Assembly: GCA_010279815.1 (NCBI GenBank)
Contig: QEOQ01000511.1
Span: 71,597 to 135,596 of the forward strand
DNA: 64,000 nt
Origin: Brachionus plicatilis
Taxonomy: Eukaryota > Rotifera > Eurotatoria > Ploima > Brachionidae
Reading direction: 5' to 3'
The notes beneath the pieces are model-generated. The model had not been told where the DNA came from. It ran no database searches and was given only the letters and a program-made list of their open reading frames with translations. Both the position numbers and the translations under genes were made by a program. Below are positions 37,052 to 47,321 of this stretch, piece by piece (position 1 is the first letter of the stretch; every line of letters begins with the position of its first letter).

Positions 37052-37255
37052 CAAGAGCCAGTTAACTACCGAACAATCAGTATGACAAGCTGTCTAGGAA
37101 AACTATTAGAACGTAAAGTCTACACGAGATTGTATAGTTATTTAGAAAAAAACTCATTACAAATTGAGGAACAATCAGGTTTTAGAAAAAATCGACGAAC
37201 TACTGATAATCTTTTCTTCCTTATTCAAAAAATTGTAGAATCATTTAATAGATAG
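37052..37255 (+). pseudogene. LINE reverse-transcriptase fragment
   Basis: The plus-strand frame reads VNYRTISMTSCLGKLLER, then QSGFRKNRRTTDNLFFLIQK, ending in TAG. This matches the conserved fingers region of non-LTR reverse transcriptases ('N-Y-R-P-I-S-L-T-S-x-x-G-K-x-L-E' and 'Q-x-G-F-R-x-x-x-S/T-T-x-D-x-L'). About 68 codons survive; the catalytic palm is absent. The first 35 bp also occur in duplication copy B, so the insertion predates the duplication. Confidence 0.75.
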
Positions 37256-37543
37256 AAAAAAATAAGTTTGTTCCTGGTTTTGAATCAAGATATGCTGAAA
37301 ACCAGACTCGATTGTGTAATTGCTATCTTACTATTTTTTCTTTATTTCCTGTACTGTTCAATTCTTAAAAATTTTGCACCTGTCATTGCCTACAATTTAA
37401 ATATTTTAACTGTCTTTTTTATTATATCTAACTTATTTTCTTTTTATATTATTTTTACTTAACATCTTCAATTTTTTATTTTTTATTTTATCTTAATCTA
37501 AAGGAGCTTTAGCTCGGCTAAATTTTTATTAATTAAATTTTTG

Positions 37544-38555
37544 AGTTATTCCTAAAATACGGATCCGGATTGAAAAAAATTAATAATAAAGTCTATTGAA
37601 GAAGAAATAAATAGAGATTTGGAAGGCTTTTAGAGAAGTTTGAATTGACGGACTCTAACTCCACAAATTTATCGTGTGTGGAATCTGATGAGCAAATAAC
37701 CACAAAAAAAATACAACATCTAATTCAATCCAAGTTGGCTCAAAATTGATGCTAGCTAAGTGGTTTAGCTCACAGGGACTTATTCACTTTTTTTCTCAGA
37801 CTGGTACTTTAAATATTAAAGATGAAAATAACAATGTATTTATGGTTAGAATGAATCCTATAATGACTTGTACATGTGAAGAAAAAATTGATTGTGTATA
37901 TGTTGTTGCTGTACAAATAAGCCTTGGTGTTTATGACTTATCGGAACCAAAAAAAAGAAATTTACTTTGTCAAAGTTGCAGGGAAAAAAGAATACTAAAT
38001 CAGGAAGAAAGAATCGGGACAATTTAGACGAAATTGTAACTATTGGTCTTTCAGTTTCAGTCGGTACCGTAGGACTACAGAATGGTTTGAGTTCGAGTCA
38101 CAGTCAATTGCAATTAAGTGAATTAAAAAAAATTAAAAAAAAAGACAAGCGTGTTTTGTTACTTGTTTTGATCAACAATGAGTTTGATTTCAGCTGTAAA
38201 ATAAAAGAAGATATGCTGCTTACAATGCCTGAAGATGTTCCATATGGTGCTTTAAATGTTGATTTTGTAAAATATAAAAATATATTTGAAGAAGAATGTT
38301 TTGAAAATTTAAATGTTACATTGTCACAAAGAAAAAATTTGTTAGACTCAAAACGTACTCAAATTTACAAAATTTAATCTTTTTAAATTTTTTCGTACCA
38401 TTTATTATAAAAATTGGGTAATTTAAATAAATTTTAATTTTGAAACTTAACATTTTTAAATCCGGATCCGTATTTTAGGCATTAAAAATCCGGAAAAAAA
38501 ATCCGTGTTTTAGGTACCTAATCCGGTGATCCGGATCCGTGTTTTAGGGATAACC
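37544..38555 (+). mobile_element. MULE transposon with SWIM-type remnant
   Basis: A 1,012-bp element with inverted ends AGTTATTCCTAAAATACGG and CCGTGTTTTAGGGATAACC and a perfect 9-bp TSD AAATTTTTG (37535-37543, 38556-38564). GATCCGGATCCG motifs are repeated at the right end. It encodes the C-terminal part of a MULE-type transposase, now frameshifted. The 3' 400 bp recurs in copy B (47490-47868). Confidence 0.8.
37746..38377 (+). pseudogene. MULE transposase C-terminus, frameshifted, degenerate SWIM finger
   Basis: The first frame (37746-38027) contains MVRMNPIMTCTCEEKIDC followed by VYVVAVQISLG: a SWIM motif, C-x-C-x(n)-C-x-H, in which the final His is Tyr. SWIM fingers sit near the C-terminus of MULE transposases. 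A frameshift near 37990 moves the reading into the next frame (37967-38377), which starts with KLQGKKNTKSGRKN and continues for about 130 residues. No DDE core remains in this internally deleted copy. Confidence 0.65.
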
Positions 38556-39017
38556 AAATTTTTGCGAGATTTAATTTTTAGAATAAAAATTGAAATTTTA
38601 ATTTAAAACATATTTAAAAAAAGTCCTATTTCATAGTATTTCATGTAAATAAATTATTTTATTGCAACAAACTGTGTCAATAGAGCCATTCTTAATTTTA
38701 AGATTTTGATTTAAACTTTTAATTTTCGATTTTCTTTTTTTTACTCGACTTTTATAAAGCAGAGTAAACAAAAGATTATAAATTATAAACCAAATTCCTG
38801 ACTTATGAACATGCTTTATAATTAGGGTATCTGTAACATGGGATCGATACTTTGTAGTCAAATGGACTAAACTCATTAAAATAAAAATAATAATTTTTAA
38901 ATTTAAGTATTGAAGAAATATTTATTTTAAATTAACTAAAAAAATAAAAAAAACCTGAAAAATGTCTAATAAACGCTTGAAAGAAAATAAAAAAAAAGAA
39001 TAAACAAAAATATTTGA

Positions 39018-39290
39018 TTAATTTAATAAAAAAAGTTTTGAAAGATTAAATACAATCTGCATTCCACCTCTCAGTCTCAAGACCAAGTGAAGTGTTGATT
39101 CCATTTGAATACCGTAGTCTGACAAGGTTCTTCCATCTTCAAGTTGTTTTCCTGCATAGATCAGTCGCTGTTGATCTGTTGCAATATCTTCTTTGTCTTG
39201 GATCTTGGCTTTGACATTTTCGATTGTGTCTGAATATTCAACCTCCAATCTGATGGTTTTGCCAGCCAATGTTTTTATAAATATTTCCAT
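39018..39290 (-). CDS. Divergent ubiquitin monomer with short C-terminal tail
   Basis: 90 codons: a 76-residue ubiquitin ending LRLRGG plus a 14-residue tail [14 protein letters not shown]. The tail begins like a second ubiquitin unit (MQI), so the gene looks like a truncated polyubiquitin. Lys6, 11, 27, 29, 33 and 48 and the Leu8/Ile44/Val70 patch are kept. Lys63 is Met, so Lys63-linked chains cannot form on it. Other changes include Gln2 to Glu, Gly35 to Asp, Pro37-Pro38 to Ala-Thr, Phe45 to Tyr and Asn60 to Gly. Ubiquitin is nearly invariant in animals, so this is a specialised or relaxed copy rather than the main gene. Processing after Gly76 would need a deubiquitinase. An equal-length copy with a stop lies at 55377-55649. 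Confidence 0.82.
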   Translation of the reverse strand: MEIFIKTLAGKTIRLEVEYSDTIENVKAKIQDKEDIATDQQRLIYAGKQLEDGRTLSDYGIQMESTLHLVLRLRGGMQIVFNLSKLFLLN

Positions 39291-39728
39291 TGTTCTTCTT
39301 GATTATTTTATGTGTTTTCCTTGTTAATTTTGAAAAGATGAATTTTGTTTTTAAGAAAATTTAGCTAGTATTTATATTAAATTATAGAAGTAGTCAGAAT
39401 TTAATTTCTTCATCTTAATTTCAAAATATAAATTTAATATTATCTCATCATTATTATTTTTATTATTAATTAATTTTCTGACCCTTTCAAGTTGTTTCTA
39501 GACTTTCTACACTCCATAATTATTTGCTTAATGGATAAATTTAGAATTCTCTTTTTTATAATTTTTATTATGTCTAAATTTTTTACTTTTTCTACCGTTT
39601 TACCTCAATTTATAATTATTTTTTCATTTAATCATTTTGAAACTCAGAATAAACTGTGATTGTGTTTTTATGCTGAAATAATTACTAAATCTCTATTAAT
39701 AACCCAATCAGTAGTCTATGATCACGAT

Positions 39729-40180
39729 TAGGGGTGGAAAACCGGTTCGAAACCGGTTAAAAGGAATATCGGTTCAATTTTTGAAACCGGTTTATGGAAC
39801 CGGTTCGTTTTATAAACCGGTTTATGGAACCGGTTCTAATTTTAAACCGGTTCAATTTTGAATAAAAGAAAATTTAAGAAAAGAATTTTTTATTTTTATT
39901 TTTTACATATGAATTGAACTTTTCTTAATTGTTTAATTGAAAAAATATAAAATTAATAAAGAAAAAAATTTTTTTGAGCCAAAAATCTTCTTTTTATTCC
40001 TCTGATATAACCGATTTGATACAAGACCGGTTTAAAAAACGAACCGATTCCTAAAACCGGTTAACAAATCGAACCGGTTCGACAAACCGGTTTACAAAAC
40101 GAACCGGTTCCATAAACCAGTTCCAAAAACCAACTGGTTCGACAAACCGGTTCACAGATCGAACCGGTTTCCCACCCCTA
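39729..40180. mobile_element. hAT MITE packed with ACCGGTT motifs
   Basis: A 452-bp element with inverted ends TAGGGGTGGAAAACCGGTTC and ...GAACCGGTTTCCCACCCCTA, and the perfect 8-bp TSD ATCACGAT (39721-39728, 40181-40188). Both ends carry about ten (A)ACCGGTT(C) copies, spaced roughly 15-25 bp. The central 130 bp is plain AT. Non-coding. Such subterminal repeats are typical binding sites of hAT transposases. Confidence 0.9.
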
Positions 40181-40181
40181 A

Positions 40182-40302
40182 TCACGATAATAATGATTAT
40201 TCGGATGATGACGACTTTCATAATGATTTTGAAGATGAAATGGAAACAACAAATCAGCCTAATGCTGAATATGCTTCAGATGAAGACTCTGATAATGAAT
40301 AA
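40182..40302 (+). pseudogene. Acidic C-terminal coding tail split by the hAT MITE
   Basis: Directly right of the MITE, a frame reads DYSDDDDFHNDFEDE, then NAEYASDEDSDNE and stop. The sequence left of the MITE (YDHD) continues the same frame after removing the insertion. Acidic tails like this end many nuclear and transposon proteins. The upstream frame is open for only about 20 codons, so this is likely a fragment of a dead gene or transposon. Confidence 0.35.
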
Positions 40303-40429
40303 ACTCAAGGCTTGTATTTAAATGATCAGTTTTTTAAGAATTTTGATCAGTAAAATTTACCAGTATAATATATATATCATTAGTATTTAATTACAATTTA
40401 TTTATTTATTTTTTTTTCTGTACCGACCT

Positions 40430-40565
40430 TGAGCATCTTCAGAATTAAAAATAAAAAAATAAAAATAAAGTTAAATAAAATAAAATAAAAAATTAAATAG
40501 AGTAAGACAAAGAAAAATATAAAAAATGAAATAAGATAAAATAAGATAAAAATAAAGTAAAAAGG
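40430..40565. repeat. AATAAAAT low-complexity tract
   Basis: Same arrangement as 32440-32580: a short GC-richer lead (ACCGACCTTGAGCATCTTCA) then irregular AAATAAAATA repeats. Confidence 0.45.
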
Positions 40566-41707
40566 ATTAGTATTTTTTGATCAATATTCGGTTGATTAGT
40601 AATTAATAGTGTCAATCAGTATTTAATTGCTATTACATGATTGGTATAATAATTGATTTATTGGAAATATACTAGTACCAATTAGTATTTTAATTAAAAC
40701 TAGGGTGCCCATTTCTCTGTAAACGTTGTGGACAATGAGAGAAAATTTGTATTTAAAATAAAAAAATTTATTTTCAAAGTGAAAAGCCTACTCTAATCTT
40801 TTTAATATAAAACTACTCAATTTTATTTTCAATTTAACCCTTTGGCTAATAAATTGAAAATATAAGCTTATGGACCTATGTAAATTTTTTTTTTTCACAA
40901 TTTAATCAAGCCAAATTTTCTCTATTAGCTTTTCTAGTTTCCATTATTTTTATATATTTAAGATTTTTTAAAATTTTTCGTATAATTTTAAAAATCAAAA
41001 TGGCAAGTTTTTTTTCTATTTTACTTTTTTGAAATTTGAAATTACGTTGTTTAATTTGAACTCAATTCTTAAGCATGTTAAAATTTTGAAATTTAATCAC
41101 GCACTTGTTTCTAAAAATGTAGAAAAGAAAAAAAAACTTGCCAAATACTAAAAAAAAAAGAATATTGATATTGCCCCGTTTTAAATTTTAATTACTTATA
41201 AAATAATAAAAAAAATATCTACTAACATATTAAATCAATAATTTTACACAAAAAACTCATGGGGTTGTTTGCAAGATTTTACGCTATTTTCTAAGGAATT
41301 TTACATTCTTTAATGACAATAATGCTGTTGAATAAATTTTATTTTTTTTGATAGATATAAAAAAATTTAAAAGTTAGATATTCAAATTAAAAACTATAAT
41401 TTTCAAAAATTTTATCATAGCTTATGATTAGCGATAAAATTAAATAAAAATTAATATACAAATATTATTTTATATTGCTTAAAGATTTGCCTTTCTAAAA
41501 ATTAGATTTTTTATTTCTTTAGCTTTAAATTTTTGAACGATCAATTTAATATTGCCTAAACCTTAGATTTTCTTTTATTGAAATTATTTAATTTTTAATT
41601 GTTTCTTACCGAGCTAAAGCTATTTCAGTGAAAATAAAAAAATTAAGATACGATGATAAGCTATCTTTTTTCACGCTTGGATTCTATTGATAATTTGATA
41701 AGAAAAG
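40566..41707. other. AT-rich intergenic region
   Basis: No gene or repeat supported. Confidence 0.4.
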
Positions 41708-42259
41708 TTTTAAAGGTTGATGGTCAGTGCAAATAATAAATACTTGACCATAAAGATAAATACGAAAATGGTCCACACCACACACTATCGCTAAGGCTTC
41801 TTTTTCTGTTGTTGAATAATTTCTTTCTGCAGAGGTCAACTGTCTACTCCAATATGCAATCGGTTTCCATTCACCATTTCTTTTTTGAGAGAGTACACCT
41901 GCTATACCAACATCACTTGCGTCCGTTTCTAGCTTGAAAACTTCATCGAAATTCGGAAAAATAAGAAAATTTTCACTTGTTATTTTATCTTTAAGAAGGT
42001 CAAAGGCATAACTACATTTGTCATCAAAATGTTCTTCGAACTTTTTATTATTCTTAAATGAAGCAAACAAAGGTTGGGCTATTTTAGCATAGTTTTCAAT
42101 AAATTTCCGATAAAAACCTGTGATCCCGAGAAAACTCTGAAGTTGTTTGACCGATTTAGGTTTTTTAAAGTTCTTAATTGCTTTAACCTTGTCTTCACAG
42201 GGCAAAAGTCCATTTCGATTTATTACATGTCCCAAATATATTACTTCATCTTTCATAAA
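41708..42259 (-). pseudogene. Orphan RT/RNase H segment copied from the Ty3/Gypsy-like element
   Basis: 552 bp collinear with 51923-52474 of the element at 48591-55257, without indels and with only a few substitutions noticed. It encodes the end of the reverse transcriptase (KDEVIYLGHVINRNGLLP) through the RNase H region (KLETDASDVGIAGVLSQK) and stops abruptly at both sides. No LTR, primer site or target duplication borders it. The flanks differ from the element from the first base beyond the match. An origin by DNA-repair filler, template switching or misassembly is possible. Confidence 0.85.
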
Positions 42260-42976
42260 TTTGGTACACATTTTTTACAATTTCAAAGGTTGCATGGAGA
42301 CATTAATCTTTTCAAACTCCAAGGAAACATTCATTTTTATATTTTTTTAAAAATTATTAGAATTTAATTTTTTTTTTAAGGACTAAAAGAGCTGAATGAT
42401 CAAACAACCAGAGAGTATTTCAGAGCAACTTAAAAAAATTCAGAGTCATTGTCCCTAATTTTTTTTTTTGGAGATTACGAATTGATGAATATTTTTCTTC
42501 AGATTGAATTTCTAATTGTTTTTGTGATTTTTTTGTATACAAACAATTAATTAAAAATAAAAAGGAAAAAATGTCAATCTATTTTTAAGCCTTTTAATTA
42601 GTGAATTTTTAGCCAATCAAAATATTTCTTTCAGAAAATGTGTTCACTTTTAATAAATTATGATAAATTAATTTTAATAATAAAAATATTTTATTCTCAA
42701 AAAAATATTGAATTGTTCTAATGAAAAAAACATCTAATGTTTTTATTGAATTAATAGTAAAGAGTTGATTATATGGGCTTTATTCAAAAGTCCACCAAAC
42801 TGACGCTTCGTTTTTTTTTCTTTTTTTATCTTAGCTTTTGTGTTTTTTTTACATTATTTTTTCAGCTATTTTGATTGTTGCTATTTTAATTGGTTAATTG
42901 AATTAACATAATCAATTAAAATTAACTTAGCTATTCTATATTCTATTTTAATACTTTCTATTTTAATTGTTTATCA
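42260..42976. other. AT-rich spacer
   Basis: No gene. Precedes the telomere-like tract. Confidence 0.4.
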
Positions 42977-43011
42977 AGGGTTAGGTTAGGGTAAGGGTTA
43001 GGGTTAGGGTT
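42977..43011 (+). repeat. Interstitial TTAGGG telomere-like tract
   Basis: About five to six imperfect TTAGGG units (with TTAGG and TAAGGG variants), orientation G-rich on the plus strand, immediately left of the fold-back element arm. TTAGGG is the ancestral animal telomere repeat. Confidence 0.85.
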
Positions 43012-44797
43012 TAAAATTATAAAAAAAGGAAAATCAGTAGATTTGAACGAAATTCAAAAATAGAGAAAGCAACATTTGAAAAAGATTTCAAACTCATACC
43101 ATAAGCAAAAAAAAGGAAAAAAAAAAGAACAAGTAATGTCACATTCTCAACTACTTTTATGGTCAAAAATATCAAAAAGTGAAAATTTGATTCCACTTCC
43201 GGTTATCCCTGAACAAAAGAGCAAGCAAAGAAAAAGTAATACTAAAAGCATAGAAAAAGTATTGCAAATGCTTGTAAATAACTAGCAATGAACAAAAAAA
43301 ATGGAATCAAAAAATTTTAAAATTACTCTTTTTTATTTAGTATTTTTATTTTTTTTATTAGTTTTTATTTAAATAAATAAAATTGAATCTATTAAATACT
43401 TTCATTAATTATAAAAAATTCAATAGTATCCTTAACTAACAAGAATAGAAAAATTAATATAATTCTGACCAAAAATAATAAGAATTTTTTTGCAATTATA
43501 TTATTCGAGAAAAACTTAATGAATGTTATATTTTAATTATTTAATATTATCAAAACTTTGATTATGAATTAATATTTTTGGAACAATTAAAAAAAAATAC
43601 CACGAAAATCGTTTTTAGTCCTCGGATCTCGAAAATTTGCTAACGACATTGAAAGCAAAGCCTCTGGAAGAATAAGTTATATTAAAACGAAATTTCATTA
43701 AATACTGTTTTATTAGACGTAGATTGATAATTAATTTTTTTCTTTTGTTTCCTAACGAATCCCTATTTGCCTCTTGCCCTGGCTTTAATTTAAGATTTTG
43801 ATAAATTTTGCGTGAAAAACATTTTCTTCTTTGGTCTAACTCTTTTAACTCTTTCAGGTCGAAAAATATATGATCTTACAATTTTTAGAACTAAGTGTCG
43901 CAATGCCAACATGAATTCTATTTAAGCTATCAATACCAACCATATCAGGTAAATTGTCAGTATTTAAAACAATAAAGGCTCTATAATGGTTACCAAAGGA
44001 CCATTCGTTTATACCGGAAAAATGGTTTTGCCATGGCCACCTAGAGCTTTGACATGATCCTTCAGGATCAACTAATATCTCTTCCGGGAATAGTGAAAAA
44101 GTGTTTGAGTCTATTTGAGTAAATGTCTAGGAAACGATAAAAAACTGAATTCCATGAGACTTTTGACGTTGATGATCTTACGTTTTTCAAATGATGATTA
44201 CTTGTTAAAATCTGCAATCAATTGGTTTGAGTGTCCAATTATAACATGTCCATTTCGCCATCATTGTTCATGTCTTCGTCAAAAAATACTACTATTTCTT
44301 TTTAATGCGAATCAGCAGGTCCCATTAAAAAAAAATAAGCGTAAAAGAAATTCAAAATATTATATATTAATTTTTTTATTCTTTTTAGTTAAGAATACTT
44401 TTGAATTTTTTATAATTTATCATAATTAATGAAAGTATTTAATAGATACAATTTTATTTATTTAAAAAAAAAAACAAAATAAAATAAAAATACTCAACAT
44501 AAAAAGAAATTTAAAATTTTTTGATTCCATTTTTTTTGTTCTTTGCTAGTTTTTTACAAGCATTTGCGATACTTTTTCTTTGCTTGCTCTTTTGTTCAGG
44601 GATAACCGGAAGTGGAATCAAATTTTCACTTTTTGATATTTTTGACCATATAAGTAGTTGAGAATGTGACATTACTTGTTCTTTTTTTTTCCTTTTTTTT
44701 GCTTATGGTATGAGTTTGAAATCTTTTTCAAATGTTGCTTTCTCTATTTTTGAATTTCGTTCTAATCTACTAATTTTCCTTTTTTTATAATTTTTAA
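43012..44797. mobile_element. 1.8-kb fold-back element
   Basis: Inverted arms at about 43012-43463 and 44364-44797. The left arm has a 23-bp tandem copy (AATACTAAAAGCATAGAAAA...) absent from the right arm, and arms have diverged more than those of the 28965 element. Each arm encodes a Lys-rich tail (left: PVIPEQKSKQRKSNTKSIEK; right, on the minus strand, continuing as ANACKKLAKNKKN). The roughly 0.9-kb loop has decayed minus-strand coding sequence. Confidence 0.75.
43618..44290 (-). pseudogene. Decayed unknown ORF in the fold-back loop
   Basis: Without an initiating ATG, three overlapping minus-strand frames give long coherent peptides: NGHVIIGHSNQLIADFNK in one, then DPEGSCQSSRWPWQNHFSGI and GNHYRAFIVLNTDNLPDMVG, then FDLKELKELDQRRKCFSRKI to SKFSRSED and stop at 43618. 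Frameshifts and two in-frame stops separate them. The family is not recognised. It is most likely the former protein of the transposon. The plus-strand ORF at 44115-44429 overlaps it and is judged a shadow. Confidence 0.4.
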
Positions 44798-45208
44798 TAC
44801 TGACCATTATGTAGAACAAACGAATATTCAACATCAGATTTCGATTCAGGGCATAGAATCGCTAACGAAGAAAACATTTAATTATCGATTCGTTAATGAA
44901 GAAAAAATTGAATTTTTGATTCGTTAATATCCGATAATAGAAAAAAATGTTCTGATAAAAAATTTTTTTAATTGTAAAGAAATTGAAAAGAAAAGCCATT
45001 TTGGAGTGGGTCACTTAAAATAGCAGTATTTAAGAAAGCTCGGTTAATTTTGAGCATAAAAAATTGAAAGCACTAATTAAAAAAGCCAAATATAAATAGC
45101 AATAAACTTTATTAAAAATGCAAATGAAATATTAGCACTAATTAAATTAGAAAGTTTTTAGCTTGAAAAAAAAAGTTGAAATAAAAACAATATCGACCTA
45201 AAAAAAGA

Positions 45209-45587
45209 TTAATAGTCTAATATTGTAGATAAGTTATCATAAAATTTATCAAAGGTATCCAATGAATAAGTTTTAACTATCTCATTAATTCTTTCATCCA
45301 AAAGAATGTACTTTGGCTTACGTTTAAATATAGTTCCAGTTTCTAATTTGACTATATTTTCTTCAGAATTTTCTTTGGTTATATCATATCCAATCCATGT
45401 TTCTTTCATGTATTCAAAATAAGTATCCAATTGACTAAAATGTTCTTGATTTTTTTCCAAATTGCCATAAATTCTAAAAAATTGATACTTTACATCATTA
45501 GATGGAATAAAAGCCAATACTTGAGCTATTATTTATGTGTATATTTTGTAGATCATTAATTAGATCATCTAAAGTGTTTTCAGCCAT
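45209..45587 (-). pseudogene. Internally deleted MULE-type transposase
   Basis: The start is ATG at 45587 (MAENTLDDLINDLQ). After about 24 residues a frameshift leads into LAFIPSNDVKYQFF, then YFEYMKETWIGYDITKENSE and a tail ending LDY stop. 'A-F-x-P-x-N-D-V' and 'Y-F-x-x-T-W-I-G' are typical near the C-terminus of MULE/FLYWCH-type transposases. The N- and C-terminal parts are joined with the DDE core missing. Family assignment is by motif memory, not search. Confidence 0.45.
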
Positions 45588-45714
45588 CTAAAGTGAATTT
45601 TAAATAAAAAATAAAAAAAAAGTTGGAAATAAATTATTTTTAGCAAAGTAAAATTTCTAGCGAACAATCTTGTTCAAAAATTTTTAGATACTCGATTAAA
45701 TTTCATCGCAGATT

Positions 45715-45945
45715 TTTTTTGTTGATTTTTTTTGCTTTTTTGATTGTGCTTTATTTATTGATTATGCTAATTTAAGATTGCTATTTTTTGGCTAATTTTT
45801 TGGCTAATTTTTATGCGAATTTTTTTGCTATTTCTTATGCTAATTTTATCCTCTTAATTGCTATTTATATAAATTAATTAATTTTTTTTGCTTTTTTGAT
45901 TGTGCTTAATTGATCATGCTAATTTAAGATTGCTATATTAAGATA
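45715..45945. repeat. Degenerate tandem repeats (GCTAATTTTT; 55-bp direct repeat)
   Basis: TTTTTTGCTTTTTTGATTGT ... ATGCTAATTTAAGATTGCTA occurs at about 45730-45785 and again at 45886-45938. GGCTAATTTTT/TGCTAATTTT units lie between. Confidence 0.6.
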
Positions 45946-46681
45946 GCACCATTTATTGAATAGAATGCCTTATTCTCATTACTGATAAAAAAATTAAAAA
46001 ATGAAGTTAAAATATTTTTTTATTTTTAATATGAATAAGTTTTAGAAATAGAATTTGTTCTGATCTAGTTGACCTGGTAATACCATAATAAATAAATAAA
46101 ATAATAAAAATTAAAGAAAATTAAAATTAATTTATCATCTTTCAAGTGTTTCACTTTGGGATACAATTTCGAAATTTCGATTAATCTATTTCGAATATTT
46201 CTACTCCGATTAAATTTAAATTGACGATCATTTGATGTATTTTAGCAGAGCTCAATTTATAAAAAACGGAAACAGAGCGAAAATAGTTTTTTAAACTAAA
46301 TATATTACCCTAAAATATAATCATATCACAAATTCATCTTAAAATTATTTTTTTATCTGAGATTGAAAAAAATAATTTGAAACATCGCACATATTCAATT
46401 TTATTTCAACATTTGATTTTAGATAACAAATTTTTAAAATTATGAAAAAATCTAACTTAAAAATAATTTTTTACAAACAATTTTTTTATTTTTTATTCTT
46501 CCAGTCCTTTTTACGCCATCTTACACCCAATTATATGGACACTTGAGTTTATTTTTATGCTCACGCAAAAAGAATTTAAACACCAAAACCAGATAGAAAT
46601 TAAAACAAAAATCTGAAAGAAAATTAAAACTAATTTTGAAAGATTTAACAAAAAATCCAAAAATTCACGTGCGCTCTAAAA
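45946..46681. other. AT-rich spacer
   Basis: No supported feature. Confidence 0.4.
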
Positions 46682-47321
46682 ATGAACCCAAAAAAAGGAA
46701 TGGATTTTTTAAAAATAATAAAAAATTTATTAAAAAAAATGTGCCACGAAGATGAGATCAAGTTGGTTGACAGCGACTCCATAGTCGAGCAGCTGTCGTC
46801 CCTGGAAAACAAGTTTTCTTCCCTGCTGACCAAACAAGACCAGAAAACGGGCAGAAATTCGAGCTAATCGACTGCACCGACCTAAAGATCAAACTTAACG
46901 CCATCACTACCTCCCTGGTCACTAACAACTTCTCCATCATCAAAAAACACCTAGAGTCCAAGTCGAGCCCGGGCCTCATCCCCATCAAGCAGACTTGTGT
47001 CCGCCTGCTCGCTTGGATCTTGCCAAGCAAATCAGCTCCGAGTTCAACTCCTTCAACGAGACCAAAAATTGGCTCGAAAAATTTCTTCTCATCAAAAAAT
47101 CTGAGCTGAGCGACATGAGCCTCCAATTCGTCCTCACCTATCTTAAGTACATGCAACCACCAACAACTGCCAGGACAATTTAATTTTGATAAAAAAAAAT
47201 CCTCCTCAAATCCGACTCCAAATCGCCCCTCACTCTCATCAACTGCATCTTTGCTCACACTGGTTCCGATCTCGTCTCCAGCCTGGACTCTTTGTTCACC
47301 CAACTGCCGTATGGCGTGGAG
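46682..47321 (+). pseudogene. GC-rich frameshifted pseudogene of unknown family
   Basis: A GC-rich island in AT-rich DNA with C-ending codons (CTC, ATC, AAC, TCC). Coherent plus-strand peptides move across frames: DEIKLVDSDSIVEQLSSLEN from 46755, LIDCTDLKIKLNAITTSLVT and IIKKHLESKSSPGLIPIK, then LAKQISSEFNSFNETKNW and MSLQFVLTYLKYMQ, then LLKSDSKSPLTLINCIFAHT up to 47321. At least three frameshifts and a stop break it. The product would be helical and cytosolic; I do not recognise it. The GC3 bias suggests a highly expressed ancestral gene, a retrocopy, or transfer. It ends exactly where duplication copy B begins. Confidence 0.6.

Larger units (their letters stand above)
36902..39443. repeat. 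Segmental duplication, copy A (ubiquitin unit)
   Basis: Starts GAGGCAAAAATAAAAATACA and runs through a LINE fragment, a MULE and the ubiquitin gene. Copy B begins at 47322 and ends near 55796, with a 1.07-kb internal deletion (it jumps from 'CAATCAGTA' to 'ACTTGTTTTG') and two nested insertions. Copies differ by scattered substitutions. Confidence 0.8.

Noticed and set aside
38631..38876. 81-aa minus-strand ORF
   Set aside because: AT-rich, not open in duplication copy B, no domain.
44115..44429. 104-aa plus-strand ORF with FECPIITCPFRHHCSC
   Set aside because: Opposite strand carries longer, more coherent peptides; cysteine spacing matches no finger.
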